DNA of 64,000 bases from Planctomycetales bacterium. Lineage in GTDB: Bacteria; Planctomycetota; Planctomycetia; Planctomycetales; Planctomycetaceae. Both the position numbers and the translations under genes were made by a program. Positions 45,349 to 55,680 of this stretch are shown piece by piece. Position 1 is the stretch's first letter, and each line of letters begins with the position of its first letter. The notes beneath the pieces were generated by a model. That model saw only the letters and a program-made list of their open reading frames with translations. It was not told where the DNA came from and did not search any database. The DNA lies in the NCBI GenBank assembly GCA_028285345.1, contig JANQPT010000045.1:1-64000 (forward strand), written 5' to 3'.

Positions 45349-45598
45349 CGTGTTGCGGCTCCAGGTGCAAGGACTGCGTGGTGGTTCCTCCGGCTGCCAA
45401 AATCTTACCGACCGGCAGAGTTTGAGACGACGGCACTTATGGGAATATCGAGGCATTTGTCAGGAATCGCTCCACTGGCCAGGGAGCGCGTAATTCTTCA
45501 TCGCTTCCGCACAGAACTTGGTTATAATGCCACAGCGCCGAGCGACCGGCGTTGTCGTGTCGCCGAACAAAAGCACTCACCATAGCGAGGAATACCGC

Positions 45599-47164
45599 AT
45601 GCCGCTGACCGGGCCACCCTTGGAATCGAAGGTTTTTCTCGCCGACATTTTGACGGCTGGATTGGAAGCGAATCCGGACAGCCCGGCGCTTGTCTCCGCC
45701 GACACCGTTTGGACTTGGCGCGAGCTCGATCAGGGAAGCGATCGACTGGCGACCAATCTACTCGCGCTCGGGCTAAGACCTGGTGACCGAGCGGCCACGC
45801 TCATGCCCAACCGCATCGCGCTGTTAGTCTACTATCTCGCCTGCATCAAATCCGGACTGGTGGCCACACCACTGAATTACCGCTATCAGGCGCCCGAAAT
45901 CGACCATGCGCTGGAGGTGAGCGGGGCATCGATTCTACTGGCCCACGCCGAGCGAGACGAGGACCTTGCCCGCAGTGAGCTTGCCGGCAAATTGCCTCTC
46001 GGGCGGATTGCCTACGGTGCCGACGACAATCGCAGCCCAAACTTTGACGAGCTATTGCACTCGGAGCCCGCCTCGTCGGAATTGCCGACACCCGGTCCCG
46101 ATGATCCGGTCTTCATCTACTTTACGTCCGGCAGTACCGGCAAGCCCAAAGGCGTAACGCACACGCACGAGACGTTCGGTTGGATGTTGGCCAACAACAT
46201 TGCCAGTCTTGAATTCACGATCGACGATATTCTGCTGCCCGGTTCGTCGATCTCGCACATCGCAGGATCGCTGTTTTCACTCGCAGGATTGGCTGCCGGA
46301 ATCCGGGTCGACCTCGCCCGTACGTTCGACGGCACAGAATTGTTTCCGCTGCTGGACAATACGCGGCCGACACTCCTCAGCATGTTGCCGGCCGCACTGT
46401 TCGCGCTGGTGAATGACCACGGCGCCAACCACGATCACTTCGGCTCGCTCCGAGCATGTTTCGCCGGCGGCGACAAAGTCGCCCCCGAATTGGAGCGGGA
46501 ATTCGAAGAGTTGGCCGGTATTCCGATCGATGAATTGTACGGTATGTCCGAAATCGGCCTGGCGACAATGAACCCGCTTTCAGGAGAGAACAAAGTCGGC
46601 TCCATCGGCAAACTAGCGGCCGGTTTTCAGGCATCGGTCCGGGACAAGAATGGAAACGAAGTGCCGCTCGGCAGCGAAGGGAGGCTGTGGGTCAAATCAC
46701 CGACAAATATGGTCGGCTATTGGAATCGGCCTGACGCGACGGCGGAAACGATCGTCGACGGCTGGCTGGACACGGGCGATGTCGTCCGCGTCGACGATGA
46801 CGGATACTTCTGGTTCGAAGGCCGCCAGAAGCAGATCATTGTGCACGACGGTTCGAACATTTGCCCGCAAGAAGTTGAGGAGTCCTTAGTCGAACACCCC
46901 GCTGTGACCGCCGCCGGGGTCGTCGGCGTTCACAGCCTGTTCCACGGCGAAAACGTCCGGGCTTATGTAACACTGGATGCGGATCAGGACCGGCCGAATA
47001 TTGCGGAGTTGATGGAGTTCTCCCGGCAACGTGTCGGTTACAAATCGCCGGAGGAAATCATTGTACTCGATGAGATGCCGCTGAATGCTACCGGCAAGAT
47101 TGATCGCGTCACCCTCAAACGGATGGCTGAGAATCGTTCCCTCGCACCCAAGTCGATCACGTGA
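45599..47164 (+). CDS. Class I adenylate-forming enzyme (acyl-CoA synthetase/AMP-dependent ligase)
   Basis: The 521-residue enzyme has the P-loop YFTSGSTGKPKG at 174-185, the adenine motif YGMSEIG, the GWLDTGDV hinge region and the catalytic lysine K500 in LNATGKID. It activates a carboxylic acid as acyl-AMP, normally then CoA or carrier thioester. Substrate is unknown. The ATG at 45599 has GAGG 8 nt upstream; an earlier ATG at 45518 is less likely. Its stop at 47164 directly abuts the stop of the convergent AsmA-like gene at 47165, with no intergenic base between. Confidence 0.87.
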   Translation: MPLTGPPLESKVFLADILTAGLEANPDSPALVSADTVWTWRELDQGSDRLATNLLALGLRPGDRAATLMPNRIALLVYYLACIKSGLVATPLNYRYQAPEIDHALEVSGASILLAHAERDEDLARSELAGKLPLGRIAYGADDNRSPNFDELLHSEPASSELPTPGPDDPVFIYFTSGSTGKPKGVTHTHETFGWMLANNIASLEFTIDDILLPGSSISHIAGSLFSLAGLAAGIRVDLARTFDGTELFPLLDNTRPTLLSMLPAALFALVNDHGANHDHFGSLRACFAGGDKVAPELEREFEELAGIPIDELYGMSEIGLATMNPLSGENKVGSIGKLAAGFQASVRDKNGNEVPLGSEGRLWVKSPTNMVGYWNRPDATAETIVDGWLDTGDVVRVDDDGYFWFEGRQKQIIVHDGSNICPQEVEESLVEHPAVTAAGVVGVHSLFHGENVRAYVTLDADQDRPNIAELMEFSRQRVGYKSPEEIIVLDEMPLNATGKIDRVTLKRMAENRSLAPKSIT

Positions 47165-50100
47165 CTACCGGCGACGGCGATTATTCATCAGCCGGCTATT
47201 GTTGGGCGGGGGAGCAGCAGTGGGCGGGGCCAGAATACCGAGAAGACTTCGAACCGGGTTGTCCAACCGGGGAACGATCGAATCTTGAATGTGGGGGTTG
47301 TCGGTAGTCCCCGTGACCCGCACGCGGACCCATCCTTCGGTTGACTCATTGACGAATCGCCCGATCAAAGGAATCGGCAAACGGTTGCGCGGCACCGTGG
47401 AGTAGAAATCGAGGTTCAAGCGGCTGTCCGACCGCCGCATGTCGCCGAATCCTCTGAGGCTAATAGCGTTGCCCATCAGATCGATTCGCTGAAACAGGAA
47501 TTGACGGTTTGTGACATCAAACTTTGCGTACGCGCGGTCGAACGCGGTCTTGTCGGGCGGCAGAAAGCTGAGCGCCTTGGTGATTTGCAGGATGACCGGC
47601 AGTTCGTAGAGCGCTGCCGGATTAATGCTGACCTGCCCGCGACCGCGAAAACTGTCCGGATCCGAGCCGCGTCCATCGAACGTGACATCGCCGTTGATGA
47701 TCCCCCGCAAATTCTTCTGCCGGGGAGCGTAGAGTTGGGCATACTTCTCGACCCTACCGTTACGCATTTGAACTGTGACCAAATACGCGTTTTTTTCATC
47801 GAGCGTGGCAATCCCGTCGAGTGCCAACGTGCCGTCGATAAACTTCGCAGTGACGCGTTTCCGATCGTCGGGCGCCTGCGGGCCGAATCCCGGCTGCTGA
47901 CCGCTGGCGACATCGCGGGATCCGATGATGAACTGGTCGCGCTGGATTAACAGCGGCCCGGAGATATCGCTTAGTTGGTAACCATTGATCGTTACGAAAT
48001 CGAGATCGATCTGGCCGCTGCCGGTGATCGACTCTCCGTCCCATTGGCCCAGAAGATTGACTTTCCCGTAGAGGTCCTTCATATCGACGCCCGCGGTAAT
48101 CGTCGTCCCTGAATGGTAGATGTCGATATCCCAACTGGCGGTTACGATCATTTCTCGCTTGTCGGGAAATCCTCCCAGCGCAAGCTTTCCTTTGGCCGAG
48201 ATGCTATGGCCGCGAGGATCGATCGACTCAAAAAACGACCGCATCTTGCGCGGCACCGCCTTGCGGAACCGATTCCCCATATCAAGGTCGTCGACCGTCA
48301 ATTCATCGAAACTTATATGCCATTCGCCGTTGGGCTTGTAGTAACCACGACCGGTGAGTTCCAAATGCTTGCCGTCGCTATGATCGGCCTTGAGAACGCG
48401 GATGATAATGTCCCGCTGATCTTCGGTTCGATTCGTCAACACCGAGACATTTCCGCGGACATTGTGAAACGGGAAGGGGAACGAAAGTAGCTTCAGCGAA
48501 TCCTGCTTCAAGGCGATGTTGTGCAGGTCGATGACCGGCGGCGATCCCGGACGCCATGCGATGTGGGCGTCGAGATCAAATCGGCCCTGGAGTCCGAATT
48601 CGCCCGAGAGACGCTGCATTCCCGGCGGCAGCGCTTGGTAGAGTTCCTCGTCCTCGAACATGGCGTTTTGCGCCGTGAGCGTAATATCGAGTAGTCCGCC
48701 GGCTGCGGTCTTCTCGAAACGGCCCTCGCCGCCAACCGCGGCCGCCCCATGCTTGGCGGTCATCTCCGTGAACGTCCAATTGACGGCGTCCCACTCCAAC
48801 TGGCCGTTGAGGTTCTTCAGGCCGTAGGGGAAGTGCACGTAGGTCATCGTGCAATCGCGGAGACGCCCCCACAAGTGGGGCCGATGTTTGTGACCCGGTC
48901 CCGGCGGACGGTACAACCGCACAGCCGCATCGAGTGTGCCGTGCAGATCCAGCATCTGAATCGTCTTGCGGGCAGGGGGCGCGCAGGCCGCGATCAATTT
49001 GTCGTCGATCGGAAGCCGCTTGACGTAGATGTCGACCGTCGATTCGGCGAGCGGTCCGGGATCACGTACGTCCGCCGTGAGCGTGAGGACGCGGTCGCCC
49101 GCCATGCCCTGCATCTTCGCACTCAGTTGGCGACCGGACTGCACGACGGTTCCACGAACCCGATCGACCCGATAGGGGAACTTCACATGCTGCACCGAAC
49201 CGTTCTTAACGTCAACGGTTGAGCTGTGCTTCCAGCCCTGCGTAACGTCGTATGACAGATCCGCATGGACGTCGAGAATGCCACTGGGATGCGAATCGTC
49301 GTAGTACTTCTTCCAGGCCGGCGGCAGCTTGCTGCGAAGCCGCTCGTCGATCGGCAGGTCCTGCACATTCAGTTCAAACTCTGCATGCCGGCTCTGTTCC
49401 TGAAACAACCACTTACCCGTCCCGGAAATCAGCGTCGGGCCGTTGCGCGCGCTCAGTTCGCGGACGATCAACTGGGAATTGTTGATGAACAACTGCCCGC
49501 CGATGTCATGCAGCGGAAACGGTAATCGGTCGTTCTGCAGCCGTCCGTCGCGCAAAGCAATTTTGACTCCGAACTGCAGCGGGGCCCCCGGCTTCCATTG
49601 CTGAATCTGAAACGTGACATCGCCAGACGCACTTGCTTGTAGCGTTTCGGTGAGTCTGCTGAGAGCATCGGGGCGTTCAGTCCGCGACGCCTCCAGGCCC
49701 TCGAACTGAGATTGTTCCGTCTGCTGTTGGTGCTGGGAGGCAAAACGCCGCTCGATCTGATCCTGCCACCGTTGAACCTGATCGGGAAACATGCCGGCCA
49801 CTTCGTGGAACAGCTCCGGCCCCAACTGGAGATTGTTTAAGGTCCCGTTGACTTCCCAGGTTTGTGCCGTGCGGTCCCAATCAACCTGTAGGCTGGCCTT
49901 TTCGGCTTGTGAGAGGTTCAACTTGGCATCGATGCGATAGAGCTCTTTTCCGTCAGGAATCATCGTTAGGTCAATACCGTGCAAGACGAGCGGCTGCGAC
50001 AATTCACCCTGGGCGTCCGACTGCTGCAAAGTCAGGGTGCCTCGACGGATGGTGATTTCAGGCTGCGATTTCTTTTCCTGCAGTTGTATGTCTTGCAGGT

Positions 50101-50476
50101 TCCAGCGGCCGTTGACGTCGCGAATGAGCGTCAACTCCGGCCTTAACAACTCGAGCCGCTGAACTATGATCTGCTCGTGGACCAACCGTGTTCGATCCAA
50201 AATCACCACGGTTTCGGGCAACCGCACAGCGGGCTGAGGCCTGTCCGGTTCTTGCAGCGACAGGTCATAGACGCGCACGCGCCCCCACAAGTCCAGCCGA
50301 ACGTCGGCAATCGACACGTTCCATTCGGGCGCCGCTTGTCGCAACTTGTCGGCCAAGATGCCGCGGACCAGTTCGTCGCTCTGCGTCAGAAACCAATACG
50401 CGTATCCTCCTCCGCCTGCCAGAACGATTAGCAGGATCGCCAACATCCACAAACACGTCTTGCGAAAAGTGGCCAT
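47165..50476 (-). CDS. AsmA-like large envelope protein (AsmA/TamB-related), 1103 aa
   Basis: The protein has one N-terminal membrane helix (about 8-30) and then a very long beta-rich periplasmic part with the repeating pattern of AsmA-like proteins (LRQAAPEWNVSIADVRLDLW at the start; LNLDFYSTVPRNRLPIPLIG and VRVRVTGTTDNPHIQ near the end). Related proteins are proposed to bridge the envelope and carry lipids to the outer membrane. In planctomycetes this fits a diderm envelope. It ends in a short Arg-rich tail. A GT39-like gene lies 72 bp upstream in the same direction and may be co-transcribed. Confidence 0.8.
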   Translation of the reverse strand: MATFRKTCLWMLAILLIVLAGGGGYAYWFLTQSDELVRGILADKLRQAAPEWNVSIADVRLDLWGRVRVYDLSLQEPDRPQPAVRLPETVVILDRTRLVHEQIIVQRLELLRPELTLIRDVNGRWNLQDIQLQEKKSQPEITIRRGTLTLQQSDAQGELSQPLVLHGIDLTMIPDGKELYRIDAKLNLSQAEKASLQVDWDRTAQTWEVNGTLNNLQLGPELFHEVAGMFPDQVQRWQDQIERRFASQHQQQTEQSQFEGLEASRTERPDALSRLTETLQASASGDVTFQIQQWKPGAPLQFGVKIALRDGRLQNDRLPFPLHDIGGQLFINNSQLIVRELSARNGPTLISGTGKWLFQEQSRHAEFELNVQDLPIDERLRSKLPPAWKKYYDDSHPSGILDVHADLSYDVTQGWKHSSTVDVKNGSVQHVKFPYRVDRVRGTVVQSGRQLSAKMQGMAGDRVLTLTADVRDPGPLAESTVDIYVKRLPIDDKLIAACAPPARKTIQMLDLHGTLDAAVRLYRPPGPGHKHRPHLWGRLRDCTMTYVHFPYGLKNLNGQLEWDAVNWTFTEMTAKHGAAAVGGEGRFEKTAAGGLLDITLTAQNAMFEDEELYQALPPGMQRLSGEFGLQGRFDLDAHIAWRPGSPPVIDLHNIALKQDSLKLLSFPFPFHNVRGNVSVLTNRTEDQRDIIIRVLKADHSDGKHLELTGRGYYKPNGEWHISFDELTVDDLDMGNRFRKAVPRKMRSFFESIDPRGHSISAKGKLALGGFPDKREMIVTASWDIDIYHSGTTITAGVDMKDLYGKVNLLGQWDGESITGSGQIDLDFVTINGYQLSDISGPLLIQRDQFIIGSRDVASGQQPGFGPQAPDDRKRVTAKFIDGTLALDGIATLDEKNAYLVTVQMRNGRVEKYAQLYAPRQKNLRGIINGDVTFDGRGSDPDSFRGRGQVSINPAALYELPVILQITKALSFLPPDKTAFDRAYAKFDVTNRQFLFQRIDLMGNAISLRGFGDMRRSDSRLNLDFYSTVPRNRLPIPLIGRFVNESTEGWVRVRVTGTTDNPHIQDSIVPRLDNPVRSLLGILAPPTAAPPPNNSRLMNNRRRR

Positions 50477-50548
50477 CCTTGACCCAGCTCTTTCTTCGGT
50501 TGTCGAGATTTCGCGAGTGATGCGGACAAATTGGGAAGGGGATCGACG

Positions 50549-51829
50549 TTAAGACGACGCCGGTAGCGTCGCGTTCACCGACGAGGGAGCCGGATCGTTA
50601 CGCCGCTGCAAGAGTTGGCGAATTCCTATTGCCACCAGAATTGTGAGGGGATACTCCGCCGGCAAGCGATATCGAATCGAACCGACGAAGATGGTATGCA
50701 GACAAGTGAAGTAAACCAGCGGGCCGACGGTCAGCGCGCAAAGCCAGCCGCGATGGCGTGATTGCCAGCCGCCGTACGCGGCCAGCCCGATTGTGAGCAG
50801 AAAGAACAGCGTCAGCGGAACGCTCAGTTTCCAGTCGCGGAATTCTGCAGCGTTTGGCCAAGGGCTCCAAAACCGGGCCAGCTTCAACCCGGCCAGTTGG
50901 ACAACCCGTCCTGGATGGGACATCACGAATTCCCAGGCGGCTCGGCGATAATGACGATCAGCGTCAAATTCCGACTCGCTCCGGTAAACTCCGTCGCGCT
51001 CAACAAACGACATTTCACTGCTGCCGTCCGCCTGTGGATTCAATCCGTCATACAAGCTGGGACCGGCCCAGAGGGTGGTCGCGACAACGTGGCCCGTGAC
51101 CTGATAGTTTCGCCATATCCACGGCAAGAGCGGGATCAACACGCCCAGCAAAACCAACCCGGCTGCAAAGAGGCCACGCCGGTTGCGTTCGACGAAACCC
51201 CAATACAACGCAGCGAAAAGTAACGCCGCAGGCAGCCAGCTAGGGCGGATGAGAGTCGCGATGCCGACAAGCAAACCCGCCGATACGGCCCAGCAGCAAG
51301 TCCAGAAGACTGTGCGCGTGGAGTCGCGGGTCTGCACCAACTTGGCCATTGGGATTAGGCTGAGAACCAACATGGCCGAAAATACCGTCTCACTGAGAAT
51401 CACTGGCGACAGTCCCACAAACGCGGGACAGACGGCGGCCCATCCCGTTGCGACGACGGCGGTCTGTGGATCCGTCAATTCCCGCCCCAGCCAAAACACA
51501 CAGAAGCAGGCCAAACCGCCCAGCACCGCCAAACAGAGCCGCGCGGAGAACATGTCATCGCCGAACGCGCGCTGCGACAGCGAGAGCAACCATGGAAACC
51601 CCGGCATGCGCATCACGCGGCGTGGGGGATCATACAGTTCAAACGGCTTGTCCGCAGCCAGTTGCGTTGCCAACAACCAGTAGCCATTGGCATCGCCTTC
51701 AATGAGGAACGTTCGATCAGGCTGCCGGTCAAGCCGAGTCTGCAACGCGACGGCCGCGCCAATCCGCAAACTGAACGCAACCGCCATCACAATCACCAAC
51801 CACGTTTTCCAACATTTCCAATCGGGCAT
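50549..51829 (-). CDS. Membrane glycosyltransferase, GT39/ArnT-like
   Basis: The 426-residue protein has about ten hydrophobic segments and the N-terminal loop acidic/arginine pattern of the dolichyl/polyprenyl-phosphate-sugar transferases (ALQTRLDRQPDRTFLIEGDA, then RVMRMPGFPWLLSLSQ). Such enzymes use lipid-linked sugars at the outer face of the inner membrane. The acceptor is unknown. The C-terminus has a membrane helix followed by a short Arg-rich and Ser-rich tail. Its gene precedes the AsmA-like gene by 72 bp on the same strand. Confidence 0.75.
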   Translation of the reverse strand: MPDWKCWKTWLVIVMAVAFSLRIGAAVALQTRLDRQPDRTFLIEGDANGYWLLATQLAADKPFELYDPPRRVMRMPGFPWLLSLSQRAFGDDMFSARLCLAVLGGLACFCVFWLGRELTDPQTAVVATGWAAVCPAFVGLSPVILSETVFSAMLVLSLIPMAKLVQTRDSTRTVFWTCCWAVSAGLLVGIATLIRPSWLPAALLFAALYWGFVERNRRGLFAAGLVLLGVLIPLLPWIWRNYQVTGHVVATTLWAGPSLYDGLNPQADGSSEMSFVERDGVYRSESEFDADRHYRRAAWEFVMSHPGRVVQLAGLKLARFWSPWPNAAEFRDWKLSVPLTLFFLLTIGLAAYGGWQSRHRGWLCALTVGPLVYFTCLHTIFVGSIRYRLPAEYPLTILVAIGIRQLLQRRNDPAPSSVNATLPASS

Positions 51830-52261
51830 AACGTTTCAGAACCGGCGCCGACAAAACCGGCGGATCGTATCGGCAGAGTGAATCAGCGGTCAAGATCAAA
51901 GTCAGCGCGCTGCAACGAAATGGAATGCGCAACTAATTGAGTTGATTGAAGATATGCCGCCGGTCGCAAGTCGGAACGTATGAGGAGTTCTCATTGGCAG
52001 CGGTGGAATTCCAATCCGGAATCACTCTTGAATGCGTCGCATCTCAAATCTCATGGGCCGTGAATGGATGCCGGTGCGTCGACTCCATTCATGCTGCCTG
52101 AAACACGCATAAAATGCGTTGCATCAGTTGCTTTGAGGCGACCAAGCGGGTTCAATGGTTGGGCGAAATGCAAATGATGCACAGTTTTACTCGACAAGAC
52201 GTACGATACATCACCAATCGTGGCCGCGCACAGGTGTGATCACGATGAAACGGAGCCACTT
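51830..52261. other. Intergenic region between divergent genes; nothing recognised
   Basis: This 432-bp gap separates the GT39-like gene and the MFS gene. No RNA gene, repeat or clear promoter could be placed. It probably carries both promoters. Confidence 0.4.
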
Positions 52262-53881
52262 ATGACGAGCGAGACATCGGCAACACAATCCGGCCATGGC
52301 GAAAAATATCTATTTTGGGCTTGTTTCATTGCGTTAATCGCCACCGCGTTCGGTTTCATCGTGCGGAGTGTGCTGATTGATGAATGGGGCACTCAGTTCG
52401 GTTTGAACGACGTCGAAAAAGGACAAATTGCCGGGGTCGGCGTGTGGCCAATGGGCGTGAGCATCATTCTGTTTAGCTTGGTGATCGATAAGATCGGCTA
52501 CGGCCGGGCGATGGTTTTCGCGTTTTTTGCTCATATTGCGTACGCCGTTATTGTCATTTGTGCGCCTATGGTCCTCGCGCCGGAAGGCGCCTCCTCGGAA
52601 GAGGTGGCCGCCGGAAAAGAGGCTGGGTATTGGATGCTGTATATCGGCAACCTGATTTTTGCTCTGGGTAACGGAACGGTCGAGGCGGTCATTAACCCCG
52701 TTGTGGCAAGCCTGTTTGTGCGGGAAAAAACCAAGTGGCTCAATATCCTGCACGCCGGCTGGCCTGGCGGACTCGTGCTGGCCGGCCTGCTGACGATCGC
52801 CATGGGCGACATCGATTGGCGGCTCAAAGTCGGTCTGATCTTTTTGCCGGTGTTGGCATACGGCTTCATGATGCTGCAGTGCAAGTTCCCCATCTCTGAA
52901 CGAGTGGCGGCCGGGAGCGGTTATCTGGAAATGCTACAGGAATTCGGAATCCTCGGCGCACTGATCGTCACTTCATTGATCGTGCGGGAAGTCGGAAACG
53001 TGTTCGGGTTTCCTGCGTACATCCAATGGGGAGTGATTGCCGCAGTTGTCGGATTCTTCGGCGTTTACGTCCGGGCACTCGGGCGCCCGATGTTTATCTT
53101 CCTCCTGCTGATCATGATTCCGCTGGCAACCACGGAACTTGGTACCGATAGCTGGATTACGAGCTTGATGGAACCAGAAATGGCGACGTTGGGACTGAAT
53201 GCGGCTTGGGTGCTCGTTTATACGTCGTTCATCATGATGGTGTTGCGGTTCTTTGCCGGTCCCATCGTACACCGAATCTCCCCGCTGGGGCTTCTGGCGG
53301 TCAGTTGCGTGATTGCCGCGATTGGACTGGTTGCACTCTCAAAAGCCACCGGCATTATGATTCTGGCAGCCGCCACATTGTACGGATTCGGGAAGACGTT
53401 TTTCTGGCCGACGATGCTGGGTGTGGTTTCGGAGCGATTTCCTAAAGGAGGGGCTCTGACCCTCAATGCGACCGGCGGGGTGGGCATGCTGGGCGTCGGC
53501 GTGCTGGGCGCGCCGTTTTTTGGACTCCTGCAGGAGAACGACGTAACTTCGCAACTCAAAAAGGAACAGCCGGCTGTCTATGAGCAGATCACGTCTGAGA
53601 AGGACAGCGTATTCGGGCAATACACGGCAGTGGATCCGGACAAGAAGAACGAATTGCCGAAAGCCGAACAGAAAGTTGTTGACGACTATGTGTTGCAATC
53701 TAAGAAAAATACGCTGATGACCGTCGCAATTTTCCCGTGCATTATGCTTGTCTGTTACTTGGCACTGATCATGTACTTCAAGTCGAAGGGTGGATATACG
53801 GCGGAAATCCTTGCCGGACACCCAGAAGCAGAACAACTCGATAAGTTTACCAGCGGCTCAGTGGCGCCTGACGAAGCGTGA
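52262..53881 (+). CDS. Major facilitator superfamily transporter
   Basis: The 539-residue protein has about 12 hydrophobic helices, with the MFS-like loop between TM2 and TM3 (LVIDKIGYGRAM, the D-x-x-G-x-[RK] pattern). A hydrophilic loop of about 65 residues (KKEQPAVYEQITSEKDSVFG onward) lies before the last helix, which is unusual for a 12-TM MFS protein. Substrate unknown. The ATG at 52262 has GGAG 6 nt upstream; an earlier in-frame ATG at 52220 is less likely. A terminator follows. Confidence 0.83.
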   Translation: MTSETSATQSGHGEKYLFWACFIALIATAFGFIVRSVLIDEWGTQFGLNDVEKGQIAGVGVWPMGVSIILFSLVIDKIGYGRAMVFAFFAHIAYAVIVICAPMVLAPEGASSEEVAAGKEAGYWMLYIGNLIFALGNGTVEAVINPVVASLFVREKTKWLNILHAGWPGGLVLAGLLTIAMGDIDWRLKVGLIFLPVLAYGFMMLQCKFPISERVAAGSGYLEMLQEFGILGALIVTSLIVREVGNVFGFPAYIQWGVIAAVVGFFGVYVRALGRPMFIFLLLIMIPLATTELGTDSWITSLMEPEMATLGLNAAWVLVYTSFIMMVLRFFAGPIVHRISPLGLLAVSCVIAAIGLVALSKATGIMILAAATLYGFGKTFFWPTMLGVVSERFPKGGALTLNATGGVGMLGVGVLGAPFFGLLQENDVTSQLKKEQPAVYEQITSEKDSVFGQYTAVDPDKKNELPKAEQKVVDDYVLQSKKNTLMTVAIFPCIMLVCYLALIMYFKSKGGYTAEILAGHPEAEQLDKFTSGSVAPDEA

Positions 53882-53906
53882 CGCGTCTTGTGAGGACGAT
53901 TACTCA

Positions 53907-53944
53907 GGCCACGCCGCTCGATGGAGGGGCTGTGGCCTTTTTTT
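53907..53944 (+). terminator. Rho-independent terminator after the MFS gene
   Basis: GGCCACGCC pairs with GGCTGTGGCC (one bulge) around a 12-nt loop, followed by a seven-T run (53938-53944). It lies about 25 nt after the MFS stop. Confidence 0.8.
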
Positions 53945-54146
53945 CGTCAGTATTCAATCCCCCAAACCCCGCAAAAGCGTTGCTCTCGCGGCCGCTGGGC
54001 CGTTTCGCCCATCCGAACGGCCGGTTGCTCTTGAATTTTGGGGGGGTGACACGGTTCAATAGGGTTACAAGAAACACACATCATTCAAAAGCCCCACTCC
54101 ATCTCCATGGGGCACCGATTCCTCCAGGCTGGAGAAGGGACCGTCG

Positions 54147-55652
54147 ATGTCGGATCAGTGGTTTTACAACCGCAAAGACGGCTATGGCGTTCAAGGTCCG
54201 CATGGCCTTGACCATCTTGTGAAATTGCTCAATGACGGCGAGTTGGCCCCCAACCACGAGGTCCGCTACTCCGCAATCGGACAATGGGCTTCCGCCGGAG
54301 ACCTGAAATGGTTCTACAACAACAAAGATGGTAGCGGCGTCCACGGGCCGGTGACGCGCATCCAACTGCAAGAATGGCTGGACGAAGAAAGTCTCACCGA
54401 ACAGGCCGATATTCGCGAAGGGTGGGCGGGTGACTGGCAGCCACTGGCTGTAGTTTTGGGTCTCGTCGCCGCGCCCTCTGCCGAAGTCGCAACCTCTGCG
54501 ACTGTTGATGCGAATCCGCCCGGCCATGTCGATCAAGACATCAATCAGAGGACTGTTGACGAGGAGGATGGAGACGACTTTGAGTTGAACCTGCAGGAAA
54601 GTGGCACCGTAGACGACGTGGCACAGGCAGTTCCCGAGGCGGAAGCGGAAGAGGAGATTCATCCGGACGACGATGCTTGGTTCTGCGAGTTGTCGGGACA
54701 ACTTCAGGGCCCGCTACCATGGTCGCGAATTCATAGTTTAGCCTCCATGGGCCGCATGAAACGCGACGATCGAATTCGACACGGGTCGCAGCAGCAATTG
54801 AAGTCTGCCGACGAGTACGTCGGTCTGTTCCCGAAGCCCGAAGCGACGCCCGCCCCGCCGCCGCAAGCGCAACCAGTTGAACCGAAGCCTGCTCCGGACC
54901 CCCCTGCGACTGTTCCCGAAGCGGCACAGCTTGAGACTCGAGAGACGACGGTCAACGCACCGCCGCCGCAAATTGCCGCAGCTAACCCGACAGCACCAGT
55001 CGAGGATCAACAACGAGACAAACTGGCCGCTTGGCTGAACGATGAAGTCGTTGAACCGGAACCGGTTGTCAAACGCGTCGTTCCGGAGCAGGTCGGTAAG
55101 AACAAGCCCGCTCCAGTTCGAAAAGCCAAGAAACCGCCCAAGCCGAAAACGCCGTCTCGATTTTCCGGCATTAGCCTGGGGGATCTCTTCGGTTCGCACA
55201 TGTCAGAGCTGGAAAACCTGCTTAAGTCCCGGCTCGTGGTGACGATGGTAGGTCTAATTTGCGTGATCGCTTTGGGATACGGCGCGATGTTCCTCCTCAG
55301 TTTAAAGGGGAGCGAGGACACGTCGTCGTACGCCGTCTACCAGGAATTCTACGAGAAATTCAAGGCGCTCCGCGCCAAAGACGCAAGTAACGCCGAATGG
55401 GATGAACTCGAGTCGTGGAGTCAAGCGAACATCAATCCACTATTAGGCAAGCTGGAACAATCTGCCTCTTCCGACCGTCGCGTCGAACAGAATCTCCTGC
55501 ATGCAGGGCGTGATTGGATTCCCAAAATGCTCGTCAATAGCCGCAAAGGACGGTCCAAAGAGGAAGGCTATTTCCTCAACAGCCTGGCAACTGCGCGGCG
55601 CCTCGCGTCTGAGAAGCTGCCCCCCATCAAAGCTGACCCGGCGTTTCAATGA
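54147..55652 (+). CDS. Protein with three GYF_2-type domains and one membrane helix
   Basis: The 501-residue protein has GYF_2 (DUF4339)-like domains at about 4-50 (WFYNRKDGYGVQGPHGLDHL), 55-105 (WFYNNKDGSGVHGPVTRIQL) and 175-230 (WFCELSGQLQGPLPWSRI), each with the W-[FY]-x5-G-x-x-x-G-P pattern. A Pro/Ala-rich linker follows, then one membrane helix (about 362-385) and a helical C-terminal domain. GYF domains bind proline-rich peptides; the partner here is unknown. The first two domains are close copies. GGAGAAGGGA precedes the ATG. Convergent with the ferredoxin gene. Confidence 0.8.
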   Translation: MSDQWFYNRKDGYGVQGPHGLDHLVKLLNDGELAPNHEVRYSAIGQWASAGDLKWFYNNKDGSGVHGPVTRIQLQEWLDEESLTEQADIREGWAGDWQPLAVVLGLVAAPSAEVATSATVDANPPGHVDQDINQRTVDEEDGDDFELNLQESGTVDDVAQAVPEAEAEEEIHPDDDAWFCELSGQLQGPLPWSRIHSLASMGRMKRDDRIRHGSQQQLKSADEYVGLFPKPEATPAPPPQAQPVEPKPAPDPPATVPEAAQLETRETTVNAPPPQIAAANPTAPVEDQQRDKLAAWLNDEVVEPEPVVKRVVPEQVGKNKPAPVRKAKKPPKPKTPSRFSGISLGDLFGSHMSELENLLKSRLVVTMVGLICVIALGYGAMFLLSLKGSEDTSSYAVYQEFYEKFKALRAKDASNAEWDELESWSQANINPLLGKLEQSASSDRRVEQNLLHAGRDWIPKMLVNSRKGRSKEEGYFLNSLATARRLASEKLPPIKADPAFQ

Positions 55653-55680
55653 TCGAGTTCGCGACCTGCGCGATATCGAG

